From Rhizobium sp. Root1203 (lineage in GTDB: Bacteria; Pseudomonadota; Alphaproteobacteria; Rhizobiales; Rhizobiaceae): DNA of 64,000 bases. The notes beneath the pieces were generated by a model. The model worked only from the letters and a program-made list of their open reading frames with translations. It did no database searches and was not told the DNA's origin. Positions within the stretch are counted from its first letter, which is position 1, and each line of letters begins with the position of its first letter. The position numbers were made by a program, and so were the translations under genes. Of the stretch, positions 55,246 to 63,748 are shown in pieces. The stretch covers positions 450,373 through 514,372 of the forward strand of contig NZ_LMCW01000012.1 in the NCBI RefSeq assembly GCF_001424945.1, given 5' to 3'.

Positions 55246-56232
55246 ATGACTGTTCCGGCGACGGAAACGGCAGCGGGCGCCAGGCCGCCTCGCATCGGCT
55301 TGCTGGATACGGCGCGTGGTGCGGCGCTGATCGCGATGGCGACCTATCACTTTACCTGGGACATGGAGTTCATGGGCTATCTCGCCCCGGGAACGGCGGA
55401 ATCGGGGTGGCTGAAGATCTACGCGCGCGCCATTGCCGCGACATTCCTGTTCATCGTCGGCGTCAGCCTCGTGCTCGCCAATACGCCAGAGATTCGCTGG
55501 CGGCCGTTCTGGAGGCGATTCGCAATGATCGTTGCAGCGGCGGCGGCGATCTCCGTCGCCACATGGTTCTTCATGCCCGGCGAATGGATCTTTTTCGGCA
55601 TCCTCCATTGCATTGCCGTCGTCAGTCTCCTCGGTGTTCTACTGCTGCGCCTTCCTTCGCCGGTGACAACGGCGGTAACGGCATTATCGGCAATTGCCTG
55701 GGTCGTCGACACCTGGGTCGCGCCGGGCGTCCTGCGTTCGGCGGTCTTCGACCCGCGCCATTTGGCGTGGATCGGATTTGCCGAGATGCCGCAACGCTCG
55801 AACGACTACGTTCCCGTGTTCCCTTGGGCGGTGCCGTTCCTGCTTGGCCTGACGTCGGCCATGATTGCTGTGAAAACAGAGCTCCCGGCGAGGCTTGCGC
55901 GCCTGGGGACGGGTTCGACGCTTCTCGCCAAGGCAGGGCGCCACAGCCTCGCGTTCTACCTCATCCACCAGCCCGTGCTTATCTCGATCGCCTATGGACT
56001 GACGATCATCGCTCCGCCGGCCCAGCCCGATCCGGTCGAGACTTACCTCAGGCAGTGCAACGTCTCCTGTATGCAGCAGGAAGGGGAAGCGCTGTGCCGC
56101 AGCTTCTGTCAGTGCACGCTTGAAAAGCTGCAGGCACAAAATCTCTTCACGCCATTCCAAGCCGGTGCCGTGAAAGCAGACGATGGCCGCATCGTGGCAC
56201 TTGCAAACGAGTGCAGCGCCGGCGGACCGTAA
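55246..56232 (+). CDS. DUF1624 / heparan-alpha-glucosaminide N-acetyltransferase-like
   Basis: A 328-residue integral membrane protein with about eight helices. The N-terminal segment (RIGLLDTARGAALIAMATYH) contains the conserved helix-1 motif of DUF1624 acyltransferase-like proteins, and RHSLAFYLIHQPVLI is the conserved late helix. Members transfer acyl groups across the membrane to sugars or unknown acceptors. The C-terminus past residue 265 is unusual: C271, C275, C284, C288 and C290 form twin CX3C pairs. It starts immediately after the DUF599 stop and ends 1 nt from the convergent MerR gene. Confidence 0.88.
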   Translation: MTVPATETAAGARPPRIGLLDTARGAALIAMATYHFTWDMEFMGYLAPGTAESGWLKIYARAIAATFLFIVGVSLVLANTPEIRWRPFWRRFAMIVAAAAAISVATWFFMPGEWIFFGILHCIAVVSLLGVLLLRLPSPVTTAVTALSAIAWVVDTWVAPGVLRSAVFDPRHLAWIGFAEMPQRSNDYVPVFPWAVPFLLGLTSAMIAVKTELPARLARLGTGSTLLAKAGRHSLAFYLIHQPVLISIAYGLTIIAPPAQPDPVETYLRQCNVSCMQQEGEALCRSFCQCTLEKLQAQNLFTPFQAGAVKADDGRIVALANECSAGGP

Positions 56233-56233
56233 A

Positions 56234-56626
56234 TCAGGTGCCAACGCCGATTTCGGCGAGACGGCCGAGACAGGCTTCCTCGATGTTGTTGAGTTCGGCC
56301 AGCGTGTCATCGATATCCTTGCGCTTCTGCCGCAATTCGTCACGCTTTTCATCGACGCGCGACATCAGCAGCTTGAGCTGGCCAAGTTCGCCCGGGGGCT
56401 CCTTGTAGACCTGTATGATCTCGCGGATTTCGGCGATGGTGAAACCGATGCGCCGGCCGCGCAATATTTCCTGAATAAGACGACGGTCGGCGGGTCGGAA
56501 CAGGCGCGTGCGCCCCCGACGTTCCGGGTGGATCAATCCCTCGTCTTCATAGAATCTGAGCGTACGGGTCGATACGCCGAACTCGCGCGTCAACTCCGTT
56601 ATGCTATAGTATTTGCTAACCGGCAT
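56234..56626 (-). CDS. MerR family transcriptional regulator
   Basis: A 130-residue regulator. The N-terminal winged helix is typical (YYSITELTREFGVSTRTLRF, then EDEGLIHPERRGRTRLF), followed by RRLIQEILRGRRIGFTIAEI and a long dimerisation coiled coil. There are no metal-binding cysteines in the C-terminus apart from one (C119), so it is not a metal sensor. It resembles LiuR-type regulators of branched-chain amino acid breakdown. A near-perfect 24-bp palindrome lies 30 nt upstream, so it is very likely self-regulated. Confidence 0.92.
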   Translation of the reverse strand: MPVSKYYSITELTREFGVSTRTLRFYEDEGLIHPERRGRTRLFRPADRRLIQEILRGRRIGFTIAEIREIIQVYKEPPGELGQLKLLMSRVDEKRDELRQKRKDIDDTLAELNNIEEACLGRLAEIGVGT

Positions 56627-56655
56627 GGGTCCCCCAACAGTGAGGAAACCATAAT

Positions 56656-56679
56656 ATTGACTTTTACGTAATAGTCAAT
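56656..56679 (-). promoter_or_regulatory. MerR operator-promoter
   Basis: A 24-bp palindrome with half-sites ATTGACT-T-TTAC and GTAA-T-AGTCAAT; only one base pair breaks symmetry. On the minus strand TTGACT forms a -35 box. Spacings of 16 or 19 nt give TATTAT or TATGGT as -10; the 19-nt version is the stretched spacer typical of MerR-controlled promoters. It lies just upstream of the MerR gene itself. Confidence 0.75.
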
Positions 56680-56702
56680 TTGCGCACATCGATCTAAGCC
56701 GG

Positions 56703-58115
56703 CTAAATTCCGAACCACCATGTGGCGATGCCGAGGAATGCGAAAAAACCGGTACAGTCCGTGACCGTGGTGACGAATACCGACGAGGCAATAGCCGGAT
56801 CGGCGCCGAGCTTGTCCAGAAGCAGCGGCAGAAGAATTCCGGCAAGAGCGGCAGCGAACAGGTTGATGATCATTGCAGCACCGATGACGAAGCCAAGCTG
56901 GTAGTCGTGAAACCATGTCGCCGCGATCGCCCCCATGATCACCGAGAACATCGCGCCATTGGCAATGCCGACGCCTGCCTCTCTGCGGATGATTCGGCCG
57001 GCGTTGTAGATATCGATGTCGCCGGTCGCAAGCGCGCGTACCGTAACCGTCATCGTCTGGGTGCCGGCGTTGCCACCCATCGAGGCGACGATCGGCATCA
57101 ATACCGCGAGCGCGATCATTTTTTCGATCGATTCGTCGAAGAGGCCGATGACGCTCGCCGAAAGCAAAGCCGTTCCAAGATTGATCAGCAACCAGAGAAA
57201 GCGCGAGCGCACCGTCGAGATGACGTTGTCGGACAGCTCTTCGTCGCCGACACCGCCGAGGCGTTTGATATCCTCGTCTGCCTCTTCATGAATGACGTCC
57301 ACGACATCGTCGATGGTCAGCACGCCCACGAGCCTGTCGTTCTCATCGACGACCGCGGCCGACAGAAGGTCGTACTGCTCGAAGAGTTGGGCCGCTTCTT
57401 CCTGGTCCATCTCCGCGGGAATCGGATGATTGGTCTCCCGCATGATGGTTTCAATCTTCGACTGCCGCTTGGTACGCAGGATCTTGTCGAGGTCGACGGC
57501 GCCGAGCAGCTTGAATGTCGGGTCGATCACGAAAATCTGCGAGAAGGAATAAGGCAGGTTCTCTTCGTCGCGCATGTAGTCGATCGTCTGACCAACAGTC
57601 CAGAACGGCGGAACGGCGACGAATTCCGTCTGCATGCGGCGTCCGGCCGAGCTCTCGGGATAGTCGAGCGCGCGGCGCAGGCGCACGCGTTCGGTAAACG
57701 GCAGCTGCGCCAGGATCTCTTCGCGATCCTCCTTGTCGAGATCCTCGAGGATGTAGACGGCGTCGTCCGAATCGAGTTCGCCGATCGCCGCCGCAATCTG
57801 GTCGTTCGGCATCTGGTCGACGATTTCGCGGCGAATCGCCTCGTCGACCTCGGTGAGCGCCGTCATGTCGAACTGGTCGCCAAGCAGGCGCACGAGCGCC
57901 AGGCGCTGGTCCGGCTGGATCGATTCGAGCAGGTCGCCTATTTCGGATTCATGCAGGCGCGCAACGTGCTGGCGCAGGAAAATGGTATCGCGATCGGCGA
58001 TGGCGGCACCGACCAGCGCCAGGAAATCGCCTCGGACGTGTCCGTTCTCATCGTAGATGTCGGCTTCGCTGTCCTCCGGACGCGTGCGGACGAGCTCTTC
58101 TGCTTCGTTCGTCAT
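56703..58115 (-). CDS. mgtE: Magnesium transporter MgtE
   Basis: A 470-residue Mg2+ channel starting at ATG 58115 (MTNEAEELVRT). Residues about 30-140 are the superhelical MgtE N domain, followed by two CBS domains (PYSFSQIFVIDPTF, AAVVDENDRLVGVLTIDDVVDVI) and five membrane helices with PIVASMGGNAGTQTMTV and TDCTGFFAFLG, the pore region. The cytoplasmic domains close the channel when Mg2+ is high. Complete and of normal length. No M-box leader was recognised upstream. Confidence 0.95.
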   Translation of the reverse strand: MTNEAEELVRTRPEDSEADIYDENGHVRGDFLALVGAAIADRDTIFLRQHVARLHESEIGDLLESIQPDQRLALVRLLGDQFDMTALTEVDEAIRREIVDQMPNDQIAAAIGELDSDDAVYILEDLDKEDREEILAQLPFTERVRLRRALDYPESSAGRRMQTEFVAVPPFWTVGQTIDYMRDEENLPYSFSQIFVIDPTFKLLGAVDLDKILRTKRQSKIETIMRETNHPIPAEMDQEEAAQLFEQYDLLSAAVVDENDRLVGVLTIDDVVDVIHEEADEDIKRLGGVGDEELSDNVISTVRSRFLWLLINLGTALLSASVIGLFDESIEKMIALAVLMPIVASMGGNAGTQTMTVTVRALATGDIDIYNAGRIIRREAGVGIANGAMFSVIMGAIAATWFHDYQLGFVIGAAMIINLFAAALAGILLPLLLDKLGADPAIASSVFVTTVTDCTGFFAFLGIATWWFGI

Positions 58116-58282
58116 CCTTTGCCGCCCTCGCATCTGATTCGAAGTTCGACATCTTCGAAACGCCGGAATTGTCTCGTGCTAGCGGAAAGCCGCTATCGCG
58201 TCCAGCCGCAAACGATGTGCCGGGATGACAATCTGCCTGTCTGTCGATAGTTTCCGCGCATCTTGAATCAGGAGCATCTTTC

Positions 58283-58777
58283 GTGCCCGTCCGCCCCATT
58301 CTGCGCTATCCCCATGCCGGCCTGAAAGTGGTCTGCGAGCCCGTAGTCGCCTTCGACGAAAACCTGCGGGCGCTTGCCGCCGATCTGCTGGATACGATGC
58401 GCGCCGCCCCCGGCGTCGGCATCACGGCCGCTCATGTCGGTGTGTTCCAACGTGTGACGGTGATCGAGCTCAGCCGCGACGACGGCGTGCGTTACTACAT
58501 GAACCCGCAGATCATTTCCCTGTCGCAAGAGACGCTCCGCCACACCGAAGGCAGCGTTTCCATGCCGGGAATGACCGATGACGTGACGCGAGCGAAGGCG
58601 ATCCGGTTTCGCTACCGCGACCTCGACGGCCTGCCGCACGAGGAAGAGGCCGATGGCTTTCTCGCCGTCTGCATCCAGCACGAGATCGACCAGCTCGACG
58701 GAATTTTCTGGATGCAGCGCCTCTCGAAGCTGAAACGCGACAGGCTGATCAAGAAGTGGGAAAAAACAGGCGCCTGA
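58283..58777 (+). CDS. Peptide deformylase-like protein lacking metal ligands
   Basis: A 164-residue protein starting at GTG 58283 behind AGGAG. The overall fold is peptide deformylase, but key sites are altered: the GxGLAAxQVG motif reads GVGITAAHVG (Q to H51), the EGCLS motif reads EGSVS (metal Cys to S91), and HExxH reads HEIDQ (second metal His to Q137). H133 and E134 remain. Two of three metal ligands are gone, so classical deformylase activity is unlikely. A true def gene is expected elsewhere. It may bind N-terminal peptides or ribosomes without catalysis, which is inference. Confidence 0.88.
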   Translation: MPVRPILRYPHAGLKVVCEPVVAFDENLRALAADLLDTMRAAPGVGITAAHVGVFQRVTVIELSRDDGVRYYMNPQIISLSQETLRHTEGSVSMPGMTDDVTRAKAIRFRYRDLDGLPHEEEADGFLAVCIQHEIDQLDGIFWMQRLSKLKRDRLIKKWEKTGA

Positions 58778-58787
58778 ACCGCCGCTC

Positions 58788-59492
58788 TCACATCTCGACC
58801 GGTGCGGGTTCGGGCAATCTGGGGCGCTCGGGCCTCGGTATGCGCGACACAAGCTCCTCAGGCGTCACGAGGCCGCCTGAAATCAGAAGCTTGGCGGCAT
58901 CTTCCGGCGACATGTCGAGAAAGACGATCTTCTCGCGCGGCACGAAGATCAGAAATCCAGCCGTGGGAACCGGGGTTGGCGGCAGGAAGACACTGACCAT
59001 GTCGTGGCCCATCGCATTGAATTTCGATGCGATCTCACCCTTCGCGTCGGTTGCGACAAAAACAAGAGACCACAGACCGGCGCTTGGATATTCAATGAGG
59101 CCGACCTTCTTGAAGGAATTGCTGCGTTCCTTCAGCACGGTCTCGAAGATCTGCTTCACGCTCTTGTAGATGACGCGGACCAGCGGCACGCGGCGCACCA
59201 GGGATTCGCTGAACTGAACGATGGATTGACCGATCAGGTTCTTGCCGAGGAAGCCGATGAGCGTGATCATGATCAGCGCGATCAGCAGACCGGAGCCGGG
59301 CACGGCGAAATTCAGATAGTTGTCCGGGTCGTAGCGGGCCGGCAGGTAAGGCTTGACCCAGCTGTCCGCCCAACGAACCACCGACCAGGTGAGCCACAGT
59401 GTGATCGCAATCGGGGCGCAAATGATCACGCCGGCCAGAAAGTTGTTTCTGATCCGTGCGGCGACCGACAATCGGGGCATTTTTTCGGTCAT
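58788..59492 (-). CDS. DUF502 domain-containing membrane protein
   Basis: A 234-residue protein starting at ATG 59492 (MTEKMPRLSVAARIRNNFL); an ATG nine codons earlier is possible. Two membrane helices (LAGVIICAPIAITLWLTW and LLIALIMITLIGFLG) are followed by a conserved cytoplasmic or periplasmic domain (IYKSVKQIFETVL, VFLPPTPVPTAGFL). DUF502 members are of unknown function. It converges with the deformylase-like gene and is downstream of glmS on the same strand. Confidence 0.9.
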   Translation of the reverse strand: MTEKMPRLSVAARIRNNFLAGVIICAPIAITLWLTWSVVRWADSWVKPYLPARYDPDNYLNFAVPGSGLLIALIMITLIGFLGKNLIGQSIVQFSESLVRRVPLVRVIYKSVKQIFETVLKERSNSFKKVGLIEYPSAGLWSLVFVATDAKGEIASKFNAMGHDMVSVFLPPTPVPTAGFLIFVPREKIVFLDMSPEDAAKLLISGGLVTPEELVSRIPRPERPRLPEPAPVEM

Positions 59493-59605
59493 CGTTTGCT
59501 GATGAACTCCGTTGAGCATACCGGCAATCGGAAATCAGTGCCCCCGTGATCTCCACGGCGAAGCTGCCAGAATTTACCGTGCCGCACAAGCCTTTGCGGC
59601 TGACC

Positions 59606-61432
59606 TCACTCCACCGTGACCGATTTCGCGAGATTGCGCGGCTGATCGACATCCGTCCCCATGAAGACCGCCGTGTGATAGGCAAGCAGCTGAATCGGCA
59701 GCGAGAAAATCATCGGCGCGATAATCTCGTCGACGTTCGGCAAGACGATCGTCGCCATGGTCGGAAGCTTCGAAGCGGCGGCCCCGGCCTCGTCGGTGAT
59801 GAAGATGATCCGGCCGCCGCGCGCCGCGACCTCCTGCATGTTGGAGACGGTCTTCTCGAAGAACCGGTCATAGGGCGCAATCACGATGACCGGCATATTC
59901 TCGTCGATCAGCGCGATGGGTCCGTGCTTCAGCTCTCCGGCGGCATAGCCCTCGGCATGGATGTAGGAGATTTCCTTGAGCTTCAGGGCGCCTTCCATGG
60001 CGAGCGGGAAGCTCGTCCCGCGACCGAGATAGAGAACGTCGCGGCATTTGGAAAGCTCGCGGGAAAGGCTTTCCATCTGAGGCTGGATGGTATTCAGCAC
60101 CCGGCTCATGATGCGCGGCATTTCCGCGAGATGGCGGACGAGTTCCTTCTCCTGCTCGGCGCTGATCGTTCCCCTCGCCTTTCCGGCGCCGAGCGCCAGC
60201 GATGCGAGAACGGCGAGCTGGCAGGTGAAGGCCTTCGTCGAAGCAACGCCGATCTCCGGTCCGGCCATGATCGGGAAAATGGCATCGGCCTCACGCGCGA
60301 TCGTCGATTCCTTGACGTTGACGACCGCACCGATCTTCAGCCCATGCTCCTTGCAATAGCGTAGCGATGCCAGCGTATCAGCAGTTTCACCCGACTGGGA
60401 GATGAAGAGCGCCGCCTGCGTGGGCGACAGCGGCAGTTCGCGATAGCGGAATTCCGAGGCGACATCGATCTCTACGGGCAGGCGCGCGTAGCGCTCGAAC
60501 CAATATTTGCCGACGAGGCCGGCCAGATAGGCTGTGCCACAGGCGGAAATGGCAAGGCCGGTCGTCGCCTTGAAATCGATCGCTGCCGCGTTGACACTGA
60601 CTGTGTTGCTCGCAAAATCCACGTAGTGGCTGAGGGCATGGGAGATGACTTCCGGCTGCTCATAGATTTCCTTCTCCATGAAATGCCGATGATTGCCCTT
60701 GTCGACGACATAGGCGGTGGTTTGGGAAATCTGCCGCGGCCGTTCGATCTCCTTGCCGGCATAGTCCAGGATCGCCGCGCCGTCCTTCGTCAGGACAGCC
60801 CAGTCACCATCGACGAGGTAGGTGATCTCGTTGGTAAAGGGCGACAGCGCGATCGCATCGGAACCCAGGAACATTTCACCCTTGCCGTAGCCGATGGCAA
60901 GGGGCGGGCCCGAGCGCGCCGCCATGATCGTGCCGGGATCGTTCTGCAGCATCACCGCAAGCGCATAGGCTCCGCTCACACGGTTGAGCATCTTCATCAT
61001 CGCAGCGCGGGGTTCCTGCCCGTCTCTGAGGTATTTGGCGATCAGATGGGCGACGACCTCGGTGTCGGTCTGCGTGTGGAAGATCGCACCCTCCGCCGTC
61101 AGCTCGTCGCGCAGTTCGGAAAAGTTCTCGATGATGCCGTTATGGACGACGGCGACGCCGTCCACGAAATGCGGATGCGCGTTGGTCTCATTGGGCACGC
61201 CATGCGTCGCCCAGCGGGTGTGCGCTATTCCCGTCGTGCCTGGCAGAGGTTCGGCATCGAGACGCTTCTCGAGGTTGAACAGCTTGCCTTCGGCGCGCCG
61301 CCGCTCCAGTGCGCCGTTGTGGACGGTCGCAACGCCGGCCGAATCATAGCCGCGATACTCGAGCCGCTTCAGCGCATCGACAAGCCGCTCCGCGACCGGA
61401 CTATTTCCAACGATCCCAACAATTCCGCACAT
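59606..61432 (-). CDS. glmS: Glutamine-fructose-6-phosphate aminotransferase
   Basis: A 608-residue enzyme making glucosamine 6-phosphate from fructose 6-phosphate and glutamine. ATG 61432 places the catalytic Cys at residue 2 (MCGIVGIVGN). The N-terminal glutaminase is followed by two SIS sugar-isomerase domains (SACGTAYLAGL, ISQSGETADTLASL, GRGTSFPLAMEGALKLKE) and the C-terminal DQPRNLAKSVTVE. Complete. It follows glmU by 106 nt, so the two amino-sugar genes are one locus. No glmS ribozyme is expected or seen. Confidence 0.97.
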   Translation of the reverse strand: MCGIVGIVGNSPVAERLVDALKRLEYRGYDSAGVATVHNGALERRRAEGKLFNLEKRLDAEPLPGTTGIAHTRWATHGVPNETNAHPHFVDGVAVVHNGIIENFSELRDELTAEGAIFHTQTDTEVVAHLIAKYLRDGQEPRAAMMKMLNRVSGAYALAVMLQNDPGTIMAARSGPPLAIGYGKGEMFLGSDAIALSPFTNEITYLVDGDWAVLTKDGAAILDYAGKEIERPRQISQTTAYVVDKGNHRHFMEKEIYEQPEVISHALSHYVDFASNTVSVNAAAIDFKATTGLAISACGTAYLAGLVGKYWFERYARLPVEIDVASEFRYRELPLSPTQAALFISQSGETADTLASLRYCKEHGLKIGAVVNVKESTIAREADAIFPIMAGPEIGVASTKAFTCQLAVLASLALGAGKARGTISAEQEKELVRHLAEMPRIMSRVLNTIQPQMESLSRELSKCRDVLYLGRGTSFPLAMEGALKLKEISYIHAEGYAAGELKHGPIALIDENMPVIVIAPYDRFFEKTVSNMQEVAARGGRIIFITDEAGAAASKLPTMATIVLPNVDEIIAPMIFSLPIQLLAYHTAVFMGTDVDQPRNLAKSVTVE

Positions 61433-61538
61433 ACAAATCCCCAGAGCCTTCCGTTTCGGAGGCAAGTCGTAGCTATTTTCTCTTATTTCTCAATCGGCTC
61501 GGCGGTCACTTTCGATTTCCAGCCGTTACGAAAGACGG

Positions 61539-62900
61539 TCAACCCGCGGCCTTTTTCGCGGCCTTGATGGCGAGCGCGCGTTCACGCAGGAGGGTCGCGC
61601 GGCCGGGTTTCACGTCTTGGCGGGCGCGCCCGAGCGCCAACGCATCTGCCGGCACATCGGAGGTGATGACGCTGCCGGATCCGACATAGGCGTTATCGCC
61701 GATGCTGACGGGCGCCACCAGCGACGAGTTCGAGCCGATAAAAGCGTTCTCGCCGATCAGCGTTTCGCTCTTGTTGACGCCGTCATAGTTGCAGGTAACC
61801 GTGCCCGCTCCGATGTTTGCACCGGCGCCGATCTTCGCATCGCCGATGTAGGTCAGGTGATTGACCTTGGCGCCCTGGCCGATCTTGCCGTTCTTGACTT
61901 CGCAGAAATTGCCGACCTTCGCACCGACTGCCAGATCGGCGCCCGGCCGCAGCCGGGCGAACGGGCCGACCGCCGCGCCGGCGCTGACATGCGCGCCTTC
62001 GATATGGGAGAAGGCATGGATGACGGCGCCGCCCTCGACAACGCTGCCGGGTCCGAAGACGACATTCGGCTCGATCAGCGCGTCCTGACCGATGAGCGTG
62101 TCGTAGGAAAGGAACACTGTTTCAGGTGCAATCATGGTGACGCCCGAGATCATCAGTTCACGCCGGCGGCGTTCCTGCCACAGGCGTTCGATCGCAGCGA
62201 GTTCGGCGCGGTTGTTGCAGCCGGTCATCTCGACCTCAGGCGCATCGACCGCTGTTACGCGGCCACCGAGCGAACGGGCGATCTCGACAAGATCCGTCAG
62301 ATAATATTCGCCCTTTGCATTTCCGTTGCCGATGCGGGAGAGCAGATCAAGCGCCTTACGGCCGTTGATCGCCATCAGTCCGCTGTTGCACCAGGTGACG
62401 GTGCGCTCGGCATCTGTCGCGTCTTTCTCCTCCCGGATGGCGATCAGTTCGCCGTCCTTGACGAGGAGGCGGCCGTAGCCGGTGGGTGTGTCGGTGTGGA
62501 ACCCGATAACGACAATATCGCTTCCCTCCGCAAGCCCCTGGCGTGCGGCCTTCAACGGGCCGTCGGTCTGCAGCGGCACATCGCCGTAGGTCACAATGAT
62601 ATCGTCGTAACCGCGGGCAATCGCTTCCCTTGCCGCAAGAACCGCATGGCCGGTGCCGAGGCGTTCCTTTTGCAGGCAGGTCTCGATTGCAACACCGCCG
62701 ACGCCTGCCGCCCTTGCCACCTCTTCCGCATCGCGTCCGACGACAAGCGCCACCGAGGCGATATCGGACTTTGCCACGGCATCGACGACATGTGCGATCA
62801 TCGGCCGGTTCGCAACGGCGTGCAGAACCTTCGATTTCGACGATTTCATTCGCGTGCTGTCACCTGCGGCGAGAATGACGGCTAGGCAGGTACGTTCCAT
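61539..62900 (-). CDS. glmU: Bifunctional GlmU N-acetylglucosamine-1-phosphate uridyltransferase
   Basis: A 453-residue enzyme producing UDP-GlcNAc in two steps. ATG 62900 ([18 protein letters not shown]) follows GGAGCAGACT; the longer frame is not supported. The N-terminal pyrophosphorylase shows [11 protein letters not shown] and TYGDVPL; the C-terminal half is a left-handed beta helix with hexapeptide repeats ([39 protein letters not shown]). Complete. It feeds peptidoglycan and lipopolysaccharide synthesis together with glmS. Confidence 0.97.
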   Translation of the reverse strand: MERTCLAVILAAGDSTRMKSSKSKVLHAVANRPMIAHVVDAVAKSDIASVALVVGRDAEEVARAAGVGGVAIETCLQKERLGTGHAVLAAREAIARGYDDIIVTYGDVPLQTDGPLKAARQGLAEGSDIVVIGFHTDTPTGYGRLLVKDGELIAIREEKDATDAERTVTWCNSGLMAINGRKALDLLSRIGNGNAKGEYYLTDLVEIARSLGGRVTAVDAPEVEMTGCNNRAELAAIERLWQERRRRELMISGVTMIAPETVFLSYDTLIGQDALIEPNVVFGPGSVVEGGAVIHAFSHIEGAHVSAGAAVGPFARLRPGADLAVGAKVGNFCEVKNGKIGQGAKVNHLTYIGDAKIGAGANIGAGTVTCNYDGVNKSETLIGENAFIGSNSSLVAPVSIGDNAYVGSGSVITSDVPADALALGRARQDVKPGRATLLRERALAIKAAKKAAG

Positions 62901-62982
62901 AGTCTGCTCCAAGAATGCGTTAAAGGCAGCGCTTTGCTGCCTCATAGCAGCAAGACAAACGACGGACAAAGGTCAAAATGGA

Positions 62983-63723
62983 TCAGGCGGGAGTCTTGGT
63001 CATCGACGCATAGGATTCACGCACGTGGTTACGACCCTCGACGATGACCGCTTCCATGGCCTTGCGGGCACCCTGAACGTCTCCGCTCACGACCGCATTG
63101 ACGATGCGCATATGCGTGTTCGCGATGTTGGAGAAGCCGTTCTGCGAGGGCGGCGTGCTGATCCGGAACATACCGACAAGAGCAGCTTCGATCAGACTTC
63201 CCAACGTATGCATGAAGGGATTGTGAGCCGCATCGGCGATCGCCAGGTGAAAGCGCAGATCGGCGAGAGCAAGACTTTCGGTCGTATGGCCGGGCTGCGC
63301 CATCTCCAGAGCGAGGCTGGTCAGATGCTCGATATCGGTCCCGGTCGCGCGCTCTGCCGCAAGGCCCGCTGCAAACGGCTCGACCGCAAGGCGGATATCG
63401 TAGAGCTGCAACAGGAACTCTTCCGTGACGCCGTTGTCGAAATGCCAGGCAATGACCTCGCTGTCGAACATGTTCCATTGGTTCTTTTCGGTCACTCGCG
63501 TGCCGACGCGGGCCTTGGCGACGATCATGCCCTTGGCAGCGAGCGTCTTCATCGTCTCGCGAAGGACGGTCCGCGACACCTTGAAACGTTGCGCGAGCTC
63601 GAGATCGCCGGGAAGAATGCTTCCTACGGGATATGTTCCTGCGACGATCGCCCGACCGAGCTCATCCACGACCTGCGCATGGCTGGTGCGCGATCTTCGC
63701 TGCATCTTCACCGTATCAAGCAT
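62983..63723 (-). CDS. FadR-family (GntR/FCD) transcriptional regulator
   Basis: A 246-residue regulator starting at ATG 63723 (MLDTVKMQRRSRTSH). The winged helix is clear (GDLELAQRFKVSRTVLRETM), and the FCD effector domain follows with the metal/ligand pattern DLRFHLAIADAAHN and NTHMRIV. It lies directly downstream of a sugar ABC permease gene on the same strand, 25 nt away, which suggests it controls that transport and catabolic locus. The sugar is unknown. Confidence 0.9.
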   Translation of the reverse strand: MLDTVKMQRRSRTSHAQVVDELGRAIVAGTYPVGSILPGDLELAQRFKVSRTVLRETMKTLAAKGMIVAKARVGTRVTEKNQWNMFDSEVIAWHFDNGVTEEFLLQLYDIRLAVEPFAAGLAAERATGTDIEHLTSLALEMAQPGHTTESLALADLRFHLAIADAAHNPFMHTLGSLIEAALVGMFRISTPPSQNGFSNIANTHMRIVNAVVSGDVQGARKAMEAVIVEGRNHVRESYASMTKTPA

Positions 63724-63748
63724 TCGATTTCGCAAACAACACCCCCCG

